NCBI RefSeq assembly: GCF_014839805.1 | Contig: NC_051124.1 | Span: 4,340,001-4,404,000, forward strand | DNA length: 64,000 nt | Reading direction: 5' to 3' | DNA from: Manduca sexta | Taxonomy: Eukaryota; Arthropoda; Insecta; Lepidoptera; Sphingidae | Part shown: one piece after another, positions 12,051 through 24,355 of the stretch | Layout: each line of letters opens with the position of its first letter | How positions within the stretch are numbered: the first letter of the stretch is position 1 | Notes under the pieces: generated by a model | What the model was told of the DNA's origin: nothing | The model's input: the letters and a program-made list of their open reading frames with translations, nothing else | Database searches by the model: none | Made by a program: the position numbers and the translations under genes

Positions 12051-13734
12051 ACTAAAGAGCTACATGCCCAATCTCCACAAGTTAATGCTATTAGTAAGCA
12101 TAAACAAGTACCTAACGCTATCAATGTAAACGTATGAACTGAGTTTCAAGCAATAAAAACCGAGTGATAAACATAGAGAGTCGACGGTAGTCACGAATTG
12201 CTCGTAAAATACTGCTTTTATTACGTTCGACTGAATGTCAATATAATGGCATGTATAACGTCCTAGTAAAAATTTGATGCTTTGTATGGAGGCATTCTTA
12301 AGCGAATGCATACATGAGTGGTCGGATTTTGAGAGCGTGACAATAATAGTTTAGTGTTTGGTGTTACGAGATGTCAGCATGTGCCTGTTGGAGGTTGGGA
12401 AGTGGTGACGATATTTAGTTTCAGGGTAGAGAGCTTGTTTGTTGAGTTGGAGGGTAAGATATATTCTGGCTAGTTTATATTTTAATATGAAAATTGTTTG
12501 TAAACAACTAGTTCTATTCATTTTCTGAAAATATCTGTTTAAAAATATTTTTATAAATAGTTGTGCGTTGGCTTTTTATGTTATAAGATAATGTAAAGAT
12601 TTGTTAAATCATCAAATCCAAGACATTTATGGCGTCCTTGAAGAGTAAAACGAAAGGTTATGTTGTCCCAAAACAACACAAACTAAGTTTATTACACTTG
12701 TTATACAAATACAAACATTTTCGACGGATCAACATTTTTATTTGTTTTATGATTATGGTATTAAGTGTAATCAAATTTAGAATTATTCAAAATTGATATT
12801 TACTTTTTCGTCTTCAAAATAGCATATATATATGCAAATAAATTATTATCAGCAAAAATATTATTATACTGTTTTAAGTTTAAACTTTCTTTTATATGTC
12901 ATGTTTTATGTGTTTTGCTGTAATAAACAATTTTTTCATTTTTTTTTACATAAATAACATTGAACATAGTGAATACATTCGGCAATTTGTTTAGGTAACA
13001 AAATGGCATCTTTTCAACTGGTGTACGGCGGTTCCCACGGGATCTTCAATTCATGAGCTTCAACCTAGTCTTAGTTCGTATTTTACGACCGGCTGCTATA
13101 ATATTTCAAAACGCGAAACATGACGTTTCTTATGTTCAGGTTTTGAATTTTTCATGGACACTATTACTATGGGGGACGCTATTGAATCAGTTTAGTTTTC
13201 TTCTTCCATTATGTGTAAGTAAATTATATTTTATAATTTAGGAATCCGGTCTAGACCGTATTTTCGAAAAAAACCTATCACTGCGAATTTGTTTTTTATT
13301 ATAGAATTTGCTATTAACGTATATTTTAACATCACCACTATTCCCATAAATTTTTTACTCAAATCCAGTGCTCAGAAGTCTGAACCTTAAAAACTGATGC
13401 AGAATATCAAATCAACTTCTACATTTCTGATTGCCAAGATCTTGTACGAAAATGTATCCACATAATACTTTTATTTTAGTTCTGGCACATTTCACTCGTT
13501 TTCTGTATATTCATCAATCATAACGCGCTCCCGAGGCCATTTCCTTTTACATACAAATGAGAATAGAGAAATATAAATAGCGCTAGCAAACTGGAATATC
13601 AAAACATACTTAAATATTTTGTTTGTTTCCCATGAATGAATTCGAATTTTGAAAATCCAAATCGATGTTGCCGATTTAAATAAATTCGATATTCATAAGG
13701 CATTTTAATTTGGAGTCGAAACGGCCACGTACAC

Positions 13735-13900
13735 GGTATAGGGTGAACGATAAATTTGATACGGGTTGTAAGGGTGTTGTGACGTCACATCATATGAACG
13801 GTCCCTGAGGGTCGGTAACGGAAAGTTTTATGAGTGTTGCCCCAACACATTCTTCGCTGAGCCAAGAAATGTCTATTTCACCACAGCGTGCTGGAGATTT
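13735..13900. repeat. Repeat-like block with CRE palindrome
   Basis: Contains tgacgtca (13780-13787), then tccctgagggtcggtaacgg and gttgccccaacacattcttc, text that I associate with dispersed lepidopteran repeats. No coding potential is seen. Confidence 0.35.
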
Positions 13901-15556
13901 TGAATTATTTAATAATAGAGGAGAATTGAACATGTGTTGGACATAAAGCGTGCGATGTATTTGATGCCATTGTATTATTCATATTAAATAAACTGTTTAT
14001 TATATTTACGAAATGCAGAGGTTTTTATTGTTACCTCCTTTTAAAAGAGTAAGTAGGTAATTTGGTGGTACTTAAATGGTTACTATGACTTATTTTCAAA
14101 GCACTTGGGTGGGAACGTTACCAACTTTTAAATAATACGCGTTGAGAAGGGAATCTGCGTGAAACACACCAAGAAAAGTTTCTATTCATGCCAGTTTTGC
14201 ATTGCTTGCATTGCCACTGCATTAAAACTATAGAGTGCTATTTAAGAATATCCGAGTACGGAGCCCCAAGCTCGTAAAAATTTAGAGCAGAGTCACTACT
14301 ACGTCACGACAGATGGGCTGCAGCGAAACCACATAAACATCGTGAATTAGTGGAAGGCGCGAAGAAATGTGACGTTTATATTTCGTCCGAGTTACGAAAC
14401 TTTATTGATATTGCCCTCGTAAATGTATCGGAAGAATCAATCACAATACAGAGAAGGGAAAATTTACTGACCATACAAAGAGGTAAATTGCTGTTGTGGT
14501 GTACTTTCGAAGTTTTATAGGACTAGACTATAGAGATGAAGAGAGGCTGAAGAAAGTATGGAGTAAGTTTGATAGGACAGTGATTTCTGAGATAATATGT
14601 CATGATATAAACCATTTTTAAAACCCTATGGAAGCTTCTTATCCCATTTGAATCTGGTTTGAGGAGATTGAAGTAAAAATAACTGAGATGATTGATAAAA
14701 CAAACGCAAAATACCTACACATTCTAGTCAAAAGCCTTGATGAGGTAAATAAAAGCGCATTTATGGTTTGACTTACTTATTTTGTCCCTTATGTTGTTTT
14801 ACGGGGTGAGTAAGAAAAAGTCAATAAGGTTTTTAAATTAAAAAAAAAATACAAAGAGATAGTCTGATCTAGGGATCGAACTTAAAACTCACTGCTTTCA
14901 TAAATATAATACCATTCGTTCAATAAGACGATAAAGAATTATTATCAGATATAAGCGTCGCTAAGCTGTTCCCCAATTAGAGTTAGTAGTAAAAAGGTGA
15001 ATTTCTAAAACTGGGACGGGGTTAATGAGAAATGCGGTCGAATAAAACTTAATTAGTTAAGCGTTTTAATTACACATTTTGTAGGAGAGCCCAAATAAAG
15101 TCACTGTGTGTCTTCCATTTGCGTAATGTTTAATTTGGCTTTATAGTTTGTACTTTTATGTTTATTGGTTATTTTAGTTTGGCATGTAGTTTTATTTTAT
15201 TAGAGGTTTTGTAATTTCTAATTCCGTTTGCTTTGTCTATTTAGGGATACTTATTATAGCTGCAATTACCAAAGAGTTTTATAATTAGATGTATTTATGT
15301 ACTATGAGTTGTAATAATAATACAAGAAGTAAAATCTTAGTACCAAAAATAGTGCGATGAAATATTAATATCGACTATTCCTAGACAAGTTGATAATTAA
15401 AGTCGTTAATAATCAGGAGCCCGAAAATGTACACATCGTCGGTAAACTAACCACATGGCATAAGTAATTTTGCGAGTTTTGAAAAGAGTTAAAAGTTTGT
15501 GTCATTTTTTAATATCAATTTAAAAATATATTTTACGTACTGCGTTTATTTATAAC

Positions 15557-15680
15557 TAGCCTTTTCTCGCGGCTCCGCCTGTTTGTAAAAGGTTTTCCAG
15601 GATAAACGGAGTTGTATAGAGTAGTTCCTGAGATTAGCGTGTTCAAACAAACAAAATTCAGTTTTATATATTAGTATAGC
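15557..15680 (-). repeat. Dispersed element, 'ctagc...cgcggctccgcc' type
   Basis: Starts taactagccttttctcgcgg, passes through gttcctgagattagcgtgtt and ends ttatatattagtatagc. This is the same family as the copies at 36755-36915 and 61565-61760. Confidence 0.6.
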
Positions 15681-16440
15681 TGAGGACAATGATTGTGCTG
15701 GAGCAATTATTGCAAGAAACGTTAATTAATTTAATTTAAAATTTTGACTTACGCGATGTTGTTCATAACACTGCTATCAATTGTATAACTTAGACCATTT
15801 CTACTGATTTCTAGATCTTGTTATAATGTTCTGATAAGATATACATATAATTTTGAAAGTTAGGTATAACATTTCTACTGATTTTTAATGTGCTAAGAAG
15901 AGTCATTTATAAAGTTTGTAACATTTTCATAGATTTATAAAATTTGCAATATTCTGAAAAGTATCCCTTAAATTGTTCAGTTCGTAGCTATATTTGCAGA
16001 TATAGTTGTAGGCAAGCGATCGTCACAGGAGCAACTAGCGACTAGCGGCTGAACGCCTTGACCTACAATTTCCGCAAACTCAACGAGTCCATTCCACGGA
16101 GTCACTTTAAACTAGTTAGTCTCTAATGAAAATCTAGGCGAGATTGTGCATGGCAAGAAAAAACTAGTTTAGACATGAAGATTAGTAATCTACTGAGTTA
16201 ATTTGAATGAAAAATATTTTTTCAAAACTTTAAGGATTAGAACCCGATTAAAAAAATGTTGGTACATAAATTATAGCTAAATCCGATCGCAACAAAATGC
16301 ACACTGACAAAATAATAACACATTTTTGTAGCAACTTGATTAGATAGATGGAAAGGACAAGTCAATATTTTCTCATAAACCAATTACCATAAAAGCGTCA
16401 AAACCCTAACACAAAATGTCAACAGATAAAAAGAACTCAC

Positions 16441-16639
16441 TTCTTGATACAAGGGCACTGTTTCAGCAACAGTGCTACGTATTGTCCGACAGGAGTGTCC
16501 GCACCAAGCACCGATACCTGCACGCCTGGCCGAGGTTCCGGCACCGGAGGCAGTGTCTTCTTCGGAGGAGGGAGCGCCTTCGGCTCAGGCTCTTTCGGCT
16601 CCTTGCAAACCTTTTTGCACTCAAGGCGGCGAAATGGTG
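16441..16639 (-). CDS. Malate dehydrogenase-like gene, exon 2 (Pro/Lys linker and start of Rossmann fold)
   Basis: The exon is bounded by a pyrimidine-rich acceptor ending CTCTAG and a GTGAGT donor. It takes one base from exon 1 and leaves two for exon 3. It encodes 66 residues. First come a Cys/Lys piece (RRLECKKVCKEPKEPEP) and a proline-rich linker (LPPPKKTLPPVPEPRPG). Then VQVSVLGADTPVGQYVALLL matches the first beta strand, dinucleotide loop and helix of mitochondrial malate dehydrogenase (family pattern VLGASGGIGQPLSLLLK). The loop keeps the first and last glycine of GxxGxxG, but the middle glycine is Thr and the next residue is Pro. In ordinary enzymes this fold starts directly after the transit peptide; here about 130 residues precede it. 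The overlapping plus-strand ORFs at 16416-16788 are shadows of this exon. Confidence 0.85.
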
Positions 16640-17435
16640 CTAGAGTTAAGGTAGAAGGTAATAAAGACTCGTACAGAATGTCTGAGGTCGCCTATATACT
16701 TAATTCAATATGTGTAAAACCAATACAAGGTTACATCGTGGACCTTTACGGGCAAAAGAGTATAGTACTATTTCAGCCTAATAATTGAAGAAGATACAAT
16801 ATAATTTGCTATTAAATCCTTTCTTGTTGCATCTTATAACATGCTATTATATTTTTCAAAAGCTTTGCATGACCTAATACGAGATCTGCAGTGGCAGTAA
16901 AGCTAGGTTTATTGTTTACTACGAGCGCCTGCTGGTGAAATAACTTTTTATTTCAAGATTTCACGAATGTGAACACATTTTTTTTCAATGTTTTGTTGGT
17001 TTGGTTCTATAACTGAACTGAAATTACTTAAATTTATTAAAGTATTTTCAGAACCTTCCATTATATCAGTTTGATGGCATTGGCTCTCATCCAAAGACCA
17101 TAAAGGTTATTAAACTAAAATGTATTTACAAGCAGTAGGTTATATTTAGAGGTTCAAAAATTAACAACTTTAACAGTTGAATTTTACAAGATTTTAACAA
17201 CTCTTATTTGATGCAACAGTAAAGCTAGCTCATCTATTTTTAGCTGTTGAAAGAACGCCCCATTTGAATGCAATGCAGCGTGTTAGGTATCATATTTATT
17301 TTACCATTTCTGTTGATGAATAATGCCAACTTGTAAGTTTAATGGAAATAGCAGAACAGGATATTATTATAAATAATTTTCTTTTTGTATATCTTAAGTT
17401 TTTCGTACTAAGCAGATAATACTATAAGGACTAAC
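16640..17435 (-). other. Intron 1 of the malate dehydrogenase-like gene
   Basis: About 0.8 kb, AT-rich, with gttagt donor and ctctag acceptor. Nothing else is seen in it. Confidence 0.7.
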
Positions 17436-17706
17436 TTCCAAAATTGGTGCCTCCTTCAATAACTCTCATTTTAATTCTGTGTAATATTCCTTCTTTCTTC
17501 TTTGTCCTTCTTTCGCAAGGCTGAGGGCACACTGGATCAACTTCAGGTGGAATATCTACTATAGCTCTTCTACAGCCACCATCTCCCGCTTTCTTAGCAA
17601 AGGGTCTCACTAAAACGCCTTCATTCGCCAGAGTTAAGAATTTTGGCACACTAACCAAATTGGAGCATAATTGCTTCGTCCTAGAAAAAATATTTAGTAG
17701 GAACAT
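17436..17706 (-). CDS. Malate dehydrogenase-like gene, exon 1 (N-terminal leader)
   Basis: This is the first coding exon of the minus-strand malate dehydrogenase-like gene. The ATG at 17706 begins 90 full codons plus one base. The start MFLLNIFSRTKQLCS is basic and hydrophobic without acids, as in a mitochondrial targeting peptide (inference). It is followed by FAKKAGDGGCRRA, the segment DIPPEVDPVCPQPCERRTKK and a basic stretch ending EGGTNFG. The exon ends at a GTTAGT donor. Reading on into the intron gives an immediate TAG, which is why the exon also looks like a closed 91-codon ORF. The single left-over base joins the acceptor at 16640 in phase. This part has no counterpart in ordinary malate dehydrogenase. 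It could in principle be a separate small gene, but the matching phase and distance (about 0.8 kb) argue for one transcript. Confidence 0.7.
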
Positions 17707-20700
17707 TGTTATTTTTTATAATTTATTTGAAAGGGGTGATTTTTGTTGCTGTCGTGAAATTATTTTTTGACGTGAATGTTTTTCTTTTTTGGAACACGAG
17801 CTTTGCGGAAGAGATTAATTAGCTGCCAGGGTCTTAATAAACATAAGAGGATTAAGTTTATGCAAGTCTTAACGGGGTTAAATTAAAACACAAAAATACG
17901 CGGCAAAAATATTATGGAAATGTTTATGAAAAGTAAAAATTATCAGTATGAAAAATAGAAGATTAAAACACGATAAAAAATACAAAAATAAAATAACAAT
18001 TCACCATCGATGATAATTAACGTTTTTAAAATCTCTATCCGATCTATTAATCATTCCATACTAATTGATGCTCGAAGACAAAGCTTCCGATATTTATAGT
18101 GGACAACAATAGATCGTCGAGAGGGAAAGCTAGAGGTGTCAACGTTTTGCCTTGACACTGTAGTATTTATAGTGCATACTCGGCCGTTATTGCCCTATTT
18201 CCTGCCTAGTCTTTCTAAAATTGGTTTACTTTTAATCAACAGTTTTCATCTGCAGTTGCTACGTTGAATTCAAGATGTTATTTTGTGAGAATGTGTTTTG
18301 TTGTGATGGTTTTTGAGGTTGCAGTTTGTGAATGAGTGTTTAGGATAGTTCAAATCAGTTTCTGTTTAATGAATTAGTTTGAATTGTTTGATTTGGTGAA
18401 ACATAGTTTTTTAATTTGTGTTGAAATAATTATATTTTAAGAGTTAAAGTGAAAATTGATCAAGTACAATGACTTATTTCTTAGTAGTAAGATGATAAGA
18501 TGTTCAGCAGAATCTTTCAGAGATACGAGGATACATCATGCTTATGTAATATGTTAATAAAAACAGTATGATGGACAAATACGAATCTAAGTAAAGTTTA
18601 CGTTTTGATAAGAACAAACGTACAAAAATACTGAATGTTTTATGTTAGGGAAGTTCGTGCCAGACCGGGAAATAAGTTGGCAACCAGCTCCCAACAAAAG
18701 TAAATTTGAAGAGAGAATCTCATATTTTGTGACTCAAGTCGCATATTTCAGTAAAGTTGTTAAGGAAGAAAAAGGTAAAAGTTTAAGTGTAGTAAGTATA
18801 TCTAGAAAATACTGCATATTATTGAAAATATTTCACTTAGCGTCATAACGGGACGACCAATTATTGAATTTAGCTGAGTAGGCAACCGCCGCGCGCACCT
18901 CACGATGTAATCTTATAATAATGGAGTTTCCGCTGTTTAACTCCATTGCCAACCTACTTCCAAATGGATGTTTGATACAGAAACTGACAGCACTGGTAGC
19001 TTTGTTATTTAATTATAACTTTAAGCTTGAATTTTCTAAACCACTGGGTGTGAGAGTTTGCGAGTTGAATGCTTGTCAGAATAAAGGTCAGTCTGGTTCA
19101 AATGAATGATCATCTCGAAAATATATCTAAAGATACATGTCATTTTGAACCGGTTAAATGAACGATAAAAATAACTACGCGGTAGGTCGTTTTGAATCAA
19201 CATGTAGTAATTCCAGTTGTCCAGCGCAGTGCGGTGTTTGTTATAATTTGCAATTTACGAAGGGCAGTGCTTGTTTTTAGGGACAATTGTAGGTCCTAAC
19301 GTCAGGTGATCGGTTTCCTTCTTTGTCTAGCAGGAAGGTAGTTACAATTAACTAATTCACTATAAAGTTTTCACTATTCACTGTAATACTACATTGCAAA
19401 TTTTAATTTTAGTAACAAACAAGCCTAGGCATTTTAGCGTATAATTTCACCTGGTTCATTTACGATGATATATTTTAATGTTAGTATCTTTTGTATCGTT
19501 CCCATAATATTTCCCAAAGCGAAAGAACATAACGAAAATAATGACAATGCCAACCACTAATCGATTGATCTAATTAATTAAAAATAACACGAGATTGGCT
19601 AGTAATCCATCAAGTTGTCTGCGTCAGGAAATTGAGAGGGCAGCGCGGTTCTTTGGTTTACGTGAAGTGTGTTTCGTCCAAGGTCCGTTTGTCCCATTAG
19701 TGCCTTCTAGTGGCCGTAAACCTTTCGTTTACGAGCTCAGACCCTTTTGAAAATGGTTTGGGTTGTATACTGCGGTGTGTAGTAACTGATTTGTTGTGTG
19801 TTAATATACGTATATATTTATAACATATGGTTTTAAAATGATATAGTTACTAATAGGAGTTGCTTGTGAGTTGCTGCATCAACCAACGGAGATATATTTA
19901 TAAGCTTAACTGTTTTGTTGTTATATTTTTGTCCTGTACATGGTCTATCTGAAATTATGTCTTGCAGTAACTGTCTAAAACAACAAAATAAGTATATTCT
20001 TTCGAAGAAATAAAACCGTGTACAGAATGCATTCACTGAATTTCCCACACGTATCTAAATTCGGAGGCATATGTCCTTACTTAGGATTCCAAGTAGTAAA
20101 CACTGAGTCACGTGTGTAGTCAACACCTACCTCGTTGTTATTCCTTTATTGTATAGAGGTTCGACTTCGAAGGACTTGAGGATTTCGGATACCATCCTCA
20201 GGTACCGCAGATTAATACCGGGTAGTCGTTCTCAGTACCAACCTTGTAAAAATTGTGCCCGATGGACGATATAGCCGTACACTCACTTCTGATATGGTAC
20301 AGAAAAGCATGGAGATAAGTAGGTGCAATCGCTCCTCTGCCTACCCGTTCGTGCATAAAAGACGTGAATATATCTATGTATGCATGAGTCATGTGTAAAC
20401 ATCGCGTGTGAATCAGGGCTAGCGTTCAGGCACACCTACATGGCAGAGGTCGCGTTTGCGCTTTCAGTCCTTGCCAATGGCTTGCCTTGGTAAAGACATC
20501 GAGGGACGAATGCAAACTGGGGCTCGAAATTTATTTATGCCGTGTGTATTTGATGGCTTTTTTGTGCTTAGATGGTTATAAATTGAGGGTTATTTGTAGT
20601 TTTACGTTGAATCGTTGAAAATTGCTGTTTTTTATTAACGTTATTTTCTTTCATCAACTTAATATTCTGAAATAAAATATTGCTTCAATTACACCGAACT

Positions 20701-21217
20701 GTGGATACATGTTTAGATTTATAATTATAGTTACGATGTATTTTTTCCAGTATATTGTAGGGCAAGGAACCATCACGAAGTACTTATAAAGGTGAAGTCC
20801 AATGAAAAAAAATGTGAAACATATCTGCAGTTCTGGGAAGTGCTGGAATTTTTTTGAAATTATTCTTGAACTTTGCCACGTCGGTGAGAACGTTTACCTA
20901 ATAGTACGAACAGTGAATAATGTTTTCCGTGAAAGATTGATGACGTCCCCCGACGTCCACACTCGACCTTCGCACGTTACTTGGACAAAAACTGCGAAAC
21001 TAGCCTATATTGAGGTGTAACACTGGTATTATATACTCAATATTTGTAGTAAATACAAGTTCTTAGCAAGTCTTAATACAAATTGTTCCATCCACTTAAA
21101 GCACGTAATTTTCATGTACCTAATGACGTATCAGAGATAAGATTAGGCATTAAGAGGTATTTAAAATCCTTTTCATCGCAAATTCCATCGTAATGCCTGT
21201 TAATAAAGTCTACTCAC
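17707..21217. other. Region between two minus-strand genes
   Basis: The interval should contain the promoter of the malate dehydrogenase-like gene (just right of 17707, AT-rich, no clear TATA or initiator) and the 3' exons of the small membrane protein gene unless that gene spans further. A repeat sits at 20100-20510. A GC-richer piece at 19610-19760 has no readable exon. Confidence 0.4.
20100..20510 (-). repeat. Lepidopteran SINE-like repeat
   Basis: aaaattgtgcccgatggacgatatagccgta, written here as two blocks (aaaattgtgcccgatgga, cgatatagccgta), with acttctgatatggtac and gctcctctgcctacccgttc, matches common lepidopteran SINE wording in reverse orientation. A related 'taggcagagactacaga' fragment is at 35828-36010. 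Confidence 0.5.
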
Positions 21218-21385
21218 GATTTTGGTGTTGAGATGCATAAGCTCCCGCTCGGTGACGCGGCGCCGCGCGGTCTCCATTTGCTGCTGGCGGTACTGATTGT
21301 ACTTGTACAGCAAATACATTCCGGGCAGAGCCAACACCACGAACGGTCGCATCAGGCTCGATGAAGTAGACGCGCGCTGCGGCAT
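21218..21385 (-). CDS. First exon of a small single-pass membrane protein, 3' exons not found
   Basis: On the minus strand an ATG at 21385 opens 56 codons that end exactly at a consensus donor GTGAGTAG in phase 0. The peptide starts MPQRASTSSSLMRP, has a hydrophobic span FVVLALPGMYLLY, and continues as a basic amphipathic helix (KYNQYRQQQMETARRRVTER) ending ELMHLNTKI. The layout (short N-terminus, one membrane helix, positively charged coiled tail) resembles small inner-mitochondrial-membrane or assembly-factor proteins, but I cannot name a family. Local GC content and codon choice are clearly above the flanks. No in-frame ATG lies further upstream before the frame becomes non-conserved. The donor phase does not fit exon 1 of the malate dehydrogenase-like gene, so this is a separate gene. 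Confidence 0.6.
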
Positions 21386-23559
21386 CTTCTCAATACCATT
21401 CTTTATTTTCTTCTCAAATTCTATTTTTGCCAACTGTACTTGCGCTCACGCGGTTTCCGATTATGTACTCCAACATCTCAATAATAGAGATCATTTTGCA
21501 ACGTCACAATTATCACTTAATGGAAGATTTGGTAATGATTTATTTACCCTAAGGCTAATGATACAAGCACTTATGACACTGCGGGGTTTCTACGTTAAAA
21601 TTGGATTATTGCTTTAGAAATAGACCTATTTATTTACACTGAATTAATCAGGACCGATTTGCTGCCATTCTGAATCTGAAACAAATAGATACACTAATAT
21701 TAAAATCTGTTAGATACCAATTATCAAAGTGAAATTATTTAATAAAACAATATTTTTATAGAAAGTAATTTCCATTCCAAATCAAGTATGGCATATGTAG
21801 AAAATCTAGATAGCGTTGAAAATAGGACAGCAATGCCAGCATGTTTCACGTTATGCCAATTCGGAGATAAAAACGATATTGCGTGATCTGGCATTTAATC
21901 GGACGAATATTGCCAGATTCACATATTCCGAAAGTATACATTATCGTATCACTTCGATTTCAGAATACGCTACGGATTAAAACGTTTTATTATAAAATCT
22001 TAAAAATGTATATCATTCACATATTCCAAGACTTACTATGTCTACAAATTCCTTCTCTACCTCCCACAGTAGAAATATTTAAACCTAACCCTGAAATAAT
22101 TATGAAATCGATCAACATTTTTCACGACATGAAATTTGAATCAAGTTGGAAGTAAATTAAAGCTTTCAATTTGGGCGACAATCCTTTGCAACATGGATTA
22201 TTGTCGTAAATTTGTCGATAACAAACTTGCCTGCATTAGGGAAGGCAATTCTACCGAAGTTTATGTAGAGCAGTCTGTAGGAGTTTGAGATGCTCGCGTT
22301 TGGGAACAATATCTTGCTAATACCATACGAAAGATTGTGAAGAGGCTCGGATGTGTGTGTGCTTCTTGGTAATAAATACACAAACAACTGAGTAGAATTA
22401 TATGAAATTTGGCACAGAACAAACTCTGGATATAGATTATTTGTTATCTTGGACAAGGGTACAGTAGGACCCTTTTCCGATAAAAGGTATGAATAAGAGC
22501 GGAGCCCTCGGCCTAATCTAGTTTACAATATATAGATAGCAAAGAGAAATAAATATAAAATGCAGTAATATTATCAAAATTCGTCAAAATCATAAAAGCA
22601 TAGAAATGAAGAGCATAAAAACCGGCTTGTTTTAATTGCTAGTAATAAAAAGCTATGCAAACAGCAAATACACAAAAAAAAAATAATAGAATTGCCTGTC
22701 TCTGATTATCTGTTGTTTGTAACATAACTCTGAATAGATAGCATCGAAATTAAGTTAACATCTATATATCTTGAAAAAGTCGTTGAACATTAAAAAATTC
22801 AACATAATAAAATCATCATTATCAGCCACAAGACGTTCACTGTTTAACATAGGGTTTCCGAAAATGTGCAAACTGACTTCGATTTGACTCCATGTTAGAA
22901 TTAGGCGTATCAAATTGTTAATAGTTTAGACATAAAGGTTCGTAGGATTAAAAAAATAATACTTGAGGTATCAGGCCGATCCCACCACTTATCAAATATG
23001 GACCCAGTTCAGAATTTATTCTACAACAACCGAATTCTCCGAACTATCATAACATTGCATAAATCCTAATAACCGTTGACTCTATATAGTTATTAATGAC
23101 ATATGTTAGCGGTTGGATAGAGCCAATAGTTGATTGATGGCTTCCTCTCGAGAGTTATGCGACTCGTAATAGGTTCTTTCCTCGTCATTACATCTATAAA
23201 TATGACTATTACGTCTTTTATAATCGAACTGCGCAGTGTTTGTCCCGTTACCTCTATCATTACAGTATGAGGAAGATAAAATGGATGTTGTTTTAGAAGA
23301 CGGTATGACGAACATACAATAGATGTTGATTTAAAAGAGTTAACTAGTTATCGACGATGCCGTTTTTTTATAATTTTAAAAAACGACGTCTATTTATGGA
23401 GAGGTTGTTACTGTATCAATAATGTTATCAAGGCTATTACATTAGTTTCTTTTCTTAAATTTTGGTACGATCGTAATCATTAACAGAATATCGACCGTAG
23501 AACATGACGGAATTTCACCAATAATTTCGAGATTGTTCTGTTATTCAACATGAATAAAT
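21386..23559. other. AT-rich intergenic sequence with repeat fragments
   Basis: Immediately right of 21386 lies the probable 5' leader and promoter of the small membrane protein gene; no core element is obvious. A fragment of the 'gaaatttggcaca' repeat family occurs at 22290-22450. No exon is supported. Confidence 0.4.
22812..22900 (-). repeat. Short second copy of the 4148-4325 repeat
   Basis: catcattatcagccaca followed by gttcactgtttaacataggg matches the opening part of the repeat at 4148, then diverges within about 50 bases. It is truncated. Confidence 0.5.
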
Positions 23560-23588
23560 ATTAAAGTAAGATACAAATGCAAGGGTAA

Positions 23589-24319
23589 GTGACAGAAATC
23601 AAAGCCAAAAAACCAATAAAAACTATAAAATTAAATTACCGTAACGAACCTATAATGTATCAAGTGGTAAGAAGTTACGAAGGTATCCATAGAAATAAAA
23701 AGTCCTTGTGCATCATGTATACAAACATAAGTCTTATTAAAAAGGGTAAGTTGGATGAGATGAAATGTGCATTACATGCTTTATACAAAATTCATGTTGT
23801 AATAATAACTGAAACATGGATAAAATCGGAACATGAAGTCTTAAACCTACATATACCAATCCATACACACTATTTTAACTATAGAACAAAAAGTCGGGGG
23901 GAGGCGATTACTAATTAGTAGAAGATCACTGTAAAGATGATAATCATTACCTTTGGGTACATGTAGAGAAATTTTGTCTGGATGTCGGTGTTATATATAA
24001 ACGTGAACGAACCAATACAAACGACTTTTTGAATATACTGTCTGATCAATTAGAACAAAAGAGAAGAGCAATTCTTTTAGGTGACTTTAATCTGAACTTG
24101 TTAGAAAAGAAGAAAGAAATAGCAGAATATAGGAATACTCTTCGTCAAAATGGATATTATATATTGAACAAAATAGATAAACAACATTGTACAAGAGAAA
24201 CAGCAGATTCAAATACTATTTTGGATCACATAGTCACTAATATTCAAAATCATCCTTTCCATCTGGCTATACTAGAAACATCAATATCTAATCATAAACA
24301 TATATACTTTGAGATGTAA
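23589..24319 (+). pseudogene. LINE endonuclease (EEP-type) domain, broken
   Basis: Two ORFs (23589-23918 and 24029-24319) hold parts of the apurinic-like endonuclease of a LINE. The motif ITETWIKSEHEV matches the family 'ITETWL' block, ILLGDFNLNLLEKK matches 'GDFNxN', and TILDHIVTN with ISNHKHIYFEM matches the 'DxIxTN...SDH' end. A frameshift or stop near 23919 and another near 24320 separate the pieces. Confidence 0.85.
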
Positions 24320-24355
24320 AGAACACATCCAATTCCTGTCCGAAAAATTGATTAT

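Larger units (their letters stand above)
11603..16440 (-). other. Intron 2 of the malate dehydrogenase-like gene
   Basis: A 4.8 kb intron with gtgagt donor and tttcag acceptor. It holds SINE-like pieces at 11710-12050, a repeat-like block with a gtgacgtcac palindrome at 13735-13900, and an inverse-orientation 'ctagc...attagtata' element at 15557-15680. No other exon is evident. Confidence 0.7.

Noticed and set aside
16416..16788. Three plus-strand ORFs, one of 114 codons with Gly/Ser-rich text
   Set aside because: They are the complement of exon 2 of the minus-strand malate dehydrogenase-like gene, which has matching splice sites and family similarity.
17431..17706. Closed 91-codon single-exon gene
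   Set aside because: The stop is created by reading GTTAG of the donor; phase and neighbours support splicing to 16639 instead.
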